64,000 nt of DNA from Lamellibrachia columna (taxonomy: Eukaryota > Annelida > Polychaeta > Sabellida > Siboglinidae), in contig OY759269.1 in assembly GCA_963662155.1 (NCBI GenBank), forward strand, positions 14,709,142 through 14,773,141. Reading direction: 5' to 3'. Position numbers and translations under genes: made by a program. Below the pieces are notes generated by a model, which was not told where the DNA came from, did not search any database, and saw only the letters and a list, made by a program, of their open reading frames with translations. Position 1 is the stretch's first letter, and each line of letters begins with the position of its first letter. Below are positions 61,541-64,000 of this stretch, one piece after another.

Positions 61541-62287
61541 TATGAAATGAAATAATGCTACAAATCCAAACATAACACAACAATTTGTTTATTGTATATA
61601 GGTTGTTGGGTAGAAAACTATATAAAACTATATAAAATGATAATGATAATGAAAAAATAAGTTACCCAATAGGCACAATAACTGTAATGGGCAACCAGTC
61701 TGTTCTACGACCAAAGGTCGGTTTACACAAGCGATTATTTGTCCAATTAGTCGGCCGACACGGTAACGCAGTGGAAGAATCGGTCGTGTAAACGCCACCG
61801 GGCCACTAATTAACGAGGCCAATTTGAGGCTACGATTTTGGTGGTCGAATTGGAGCCGGGTCCAACTCCACCGGGAGTCGGTCGCAATGTTGAAACATTG
61901 GCTAATCGGCTGGTGCACCCGTCGTGACTTTTCATCAAAAGTCAAGTCGGGATTGGCGCGAGTCAATAGGTCGCACCCGGAGTGCCTAGACACATCGTTC
62001 GTCTACACGCATATATAATTTAGCGGAGCTTTGTCATCTGACACGGTGTCGTCAGACAAAATGGGACACGAGTCGTTGGTGTAATCCGGCGTTTAATCTA
62101 TGATTCCGCGTGCAAACAGTGGTGCCACCTATCGAGTGTCGTGTCGAATTACCTGGGAACTGGCGAGACGGCGGAAGTCGGGCGTTAGGTAGTACCTGAT
62201 GCCGTCAGCGGCCCCGGGCAGTGTAACGCCGCGCACCAGGAGGATCAGCAGGACGACGTATGGGAAGAGGGCTGTGAACCACACGAC
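55675..62287 (-). CDS. SLC6A-like: SLC6 monoamine-type Na+/Cl- neurotransmitter transporter, C-terminal half
   Basis: Eight minus-strand exons join in phase to 325 codons: 62287-62153, 61357-61254, 59924-59800, 58404-58292, 57668-57540, 57039-56940, 56355-56255, 55842-55675. They cover TM5 to TM12 of a plasma-membrane amine symporter. Landmarks are [19 protein letters not shown] (TM5), [18 protein letters not shown] (TM6, with the Na1 Ser and substrate-site Phe), [12 protein letters not shown] (TM7, the Asn and Ser of the chloride site), [10 protein letters not shown] (TM8, the Asp-Ser of Na2), [21 protein letters not shown] (TM10) and [16 protein letters not shown] (TM12). [11 protein letters not shown] and [11 protein letters not shown] favour the dopamine/noradrenaline/serotonin group over GABA or glycine transporters. 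Exon 8 ends at GAG|GTGCGC; if unspliced it stops five codons on (TAG at 55660-55662). The 5' exons lie beyond 64000. Confidence 0.93.
56440..56925. repeat. Imperfect trinucleotide region, (CAC/CAT/ACC)n
   Basis: A degenerate ACT/ACC/ATC-rich tract passes into a purer CACCAC/CATCAC array at 56715-56925, within the intron between the 57039 and 56355 exons. His-, Pro- or Val-rich open frames are artefacts. Confidence 0.9.
57989..58086. repeat. (CACACG)n and (CA)n microsatellite
   Basis: Hexamer CACACG units flanked by pure CA runs, in an SLC6 intron. Confidence 0.95.
58503..58762 (-). mobile_element. 5'-truncated LINE with (GAT)n tail, SLC6 intron
   Basis: Encodes [32 protein letters not shown] and [13 protein letters not shown], the typical C-terminus of RTE/CR1-like LINE proteins (GRPxxxY...DRxxWR). 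It ends in a (GAT)n tract at 58503-58520, a tail type known from RTE-like elements. It lies in the same strand sense as the transporter. Confidence 0.75.
60105..60385. repeat. ~20-bp minisatellite, about 13-14 copies
   Basis: Units of AGGTTACACATTGACCCCCC with C-run length variation and occasional CCTCCCC insertions. Located in the SLC6 intron between exons 61254 and 59924. Confidence 0.95.
60384..60570 (-). mobile_element. tRNA-derived SINE, SLC6 intron
   Basis: Reverse complement of the 14205/10700 family: TTTTACTTCCCCTGGCAT, AGTGTCTCTTCCGAAAG, GGGGTGAACGAAGTTGTC, and a degraded head ending GCGCCCCAC. It abuts the minisatellite. Confidence 0.7.
60911..61038. repeat. (TG)n-(CGTG)n microsatellite
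   Basis: About seven TG units then about 28 CGTG units with one CCGTG variant. Same motif pair as at 2611. Confidence 0.95.
61468..61538. repeat. (TA)n microsatellite
   Basis: About 35 uninterrupted TA units in the SLC6 intron upstream of the 61357 exon. Confidence 0.95.
61718..62094 (+). mobile_element. ~375-bp MITE, complete copy
   Basis: Left end GGTCGGTTTACACAAGCGA and right end (reversed) ACGCCGGATTACACCAACGA form imperfect TIRs, with GCCGACACGG and GACACGGTGTCG just inside. A diverged, SINE-bearing copy is at 14114; fragments may exist at 49626 and 56050 (GTATACACGAGCGATTTTT). No coding capacity. Confidence 0.7.
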
Positions 62288-62295
62288 CTAGAGGA

Positions 62296-64000
62296 CAGGA
62301 AGGAAGAATACCTTTAAGGAGAGTAATAATAATAAACGTTTATATCACCTATGACCTCGGTAACCTGAGACAGGAAGGAAGAATAAGTCTAAAGAGAATA
62401 ATAATAATAAACTTTTATATCACCAATGACCTCGGTAACCTGAGACAGGAAGGAAGAATAACTTTAAGGAGAGTAATAATAATAAACGTTTATATCACCT
62501 ATGACCTCGGTAACCTGAGACAGGAAGGAAGAATGACTTTAAGGAGAGTAATAATAATAAACTTTTATATCACCTATGACCTCGGTAACCTGAGACAGGA
62601 AGGAAGAGTAACTTTAAGGAGAGTAATAATAATAAACTTTTATATCACCTATGACCTCGGTAACCTGAGACAGGAAGGAAGAATAACTTTAAGGAGAGTA
62701 ATAATAATAAACGTTTATATCACCTATGACCTCGGTAACCTGAGACAGGAAGGAAGAATGACTTTAAGGAGAGTAATAATAATAAACTTTTATATCACCT
62801 ATGACCTCGGTAACCTGAGACAGGAAGGAAGAGTAACTTTAAGGAGAGTAATAATAATAAACTTTTATATCACCTATGACCTCGGTAACCTGAGACAGGA
62901 AGGAAGAGTAACTTTAAGGAGAGTAATAATAATAAACTTTTATATCACCTATGACCTCGGTAACCTGAGACAGGAAGGAAGAATGACTTTAAGGAGAGTA
63001 ATAATAATAAACTTTTATATCACCTATGACCTCGGTAACCTGAGACAGGAAGGAAGAGTAACTTTAAGGAGAGTAATAATAATAAACTTTTATATCACCT
63101 ATGACCTCGGTAACCTGAGACAGGAAGGAAGAGTAACTTTAAGGAGAGTAATAATAATAAACTTTTATATCACCTATGACCTCGGTAACCTGAGACAGGA
63201 ATGAAGGATAACTTTAAGGAGAGTAATAATAATAAACTTTTATATCACCTATGACCTCGGTAACCTGAGACAGGAAGGAAGAATGACTTTAAGGAGAGTA
63301 ATAATAATAAACTTTTATATCACCTATGACCTCGGTAACCTGAGACAGGAAGGAAGAGTAACTTTAAGGAGAGTAATAATAATAAACTTTTATATCACCT
63401 ATGACCTCGGTAACCTGAGACAGGAAGGAAGGATAACTTTAAGGAGAGTAATAATAATAAACTTTTATATCACCTATGACCTCGGTAACCTGAGACAGGA
63501 AGGAAGAATGACTTTAAGGAGAGTAATAATAATAAACTTTTATATCACCTATGACCTCGGTAACCTGAGACAGGAAGGAAGAATGACTTTAAGGAGAGTA
63601 ATAATAATAAACTTTTATATCACCTATGACCTCGGTAACCTGAGACAGGAAGGAAGAGTAACTTTAAGGAGAGTAATAATAATAAACTTTTATATCACCT
63701 ATGACCTCGGTAACCTGAGACAGGAAGGAAGGATAACTTTAAGGAGAGTAATAATAATAAACTTTTATATCACCTATGACATCGGTAACCTGAGACAGGA
63801 AGGAAGAATGACTTTAAGGAGAGTAATAATAATAAACTTTTATATCACCTATGACCTCGGTAACCTGAGACAGGAAGGAAGAGTAACTTTAAGGAGAGTA
63901 ATAATAATAAACTTTTATATCACCTATGACCTCGGTAACCTGAGACAGGAAGGAAGAATGACTTTAAGGAGAGTAATAATAATAAACTTTTATAGCACCT
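62296..64000. repeat. 75-bp minisatellite abutting an SLC6 3' splice site
   Basis: CAGGAAGGAAGAATR recurs every 75 bp from 62296 and is still running at the window edge: about 22.7 copies. The array starts 9 bp beyond the acceptor of exon 62287. On the gene strand each unit contains a pyrimidine run ending CTTCCTTCCTGTCTCAG, a full acceptor-like sequence. The 223-codon plus-strand frame is an artefact of the period being divisible by three. Confidence 0.97.

Noticed and set aside
62533..63204. 223-codon plus-strand frame with repeated LRRVIIINFYITYDLGN
   Set aside because: A product of the 75-bp minisatellite, antisense to the SLC6 gene and lacking any flanking gene structure.

Overview
This is an intron-rich, repeat-dense animal (metazoan) nuclear window, not a prokaryotic one. 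Four genes can be assembled exon by exon with GT/AG boundaries and consistent phase. They sit among CR1-like and other LINE fragments, tRNA-headed SINEs, short inverted-repeat transposons and many mini- and microsatellites. The mix suggests a non-vertebrate bilaterian, perhaps a marine invertebrate such as a mollusc; that placement is an inference and is not secure.

Layout. Positions 1-2055 hold the 3' part of a CR1-like LINE whose reverse transcriptase frame is open from the left edge but carries a late stop. Positions 2.1-7.7 kb are gene-poor, with a decayed second reverse transcriptase, a 91-bp tandem repeat and a LINE nested inside another LINE tail. PTRH2 (mitochondrial-type peptidyl-tRNA hydrolase 2) lies on the minus strand at 7756-11373 in five exons. 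A 1.7-kb divergent spacer full of (TA)n tracts and palindromes separates it from ANAPC7 (anaphase-promoting complex subunit 7), plus strand, 13063-29429, 17 exons, which carries a 25-copy 75-bp minisatellite in one intron. HIRIP3 (CHZ-motif histone chaperone), plus strand, spans 32188-45761 in eight exons; its first intron holds a 3.6-kb terminal-inverted-repeat transposon in antisense, and its second an 850-bp inverted-repeat element. Positions 45.8-55.6 kb are gene-poor: CR1 tails, a triplicated AT-rich segment, decayed LINE reverse transcriptases and a 2.7-kb 42-bp satellite with higher-order duplications. From 55675 to 62287 on the minus strand lie eight exons covering the C-terminal half of an SLC6 monoamine-transporter-like gene. 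Its 5' exons lie beyond the right edge, past a 75-bp minisatellite that still runs at 64000.

The four genes act in unrelated processes (peptidyl-tRNA recycling and apoptosis, the cell-cycle ubiquitin ligase, H2A-H2B chaperoning, neurotransmitter uptake). No operon-like logic is expected; only the head-to-head PTRH2/ANAPC7 arrangement hints at a shared regulatory region. Most long open frames in the right half are products of satellites whose period is a multiple of three, and are not genes. The most interesting material is the transposon in HIRIP3 intron 1, the minisatellites that abut splice sites in three genes, the palindromes in the divergent spacer, and a possible in-frame cassette exon in ANAPC7.
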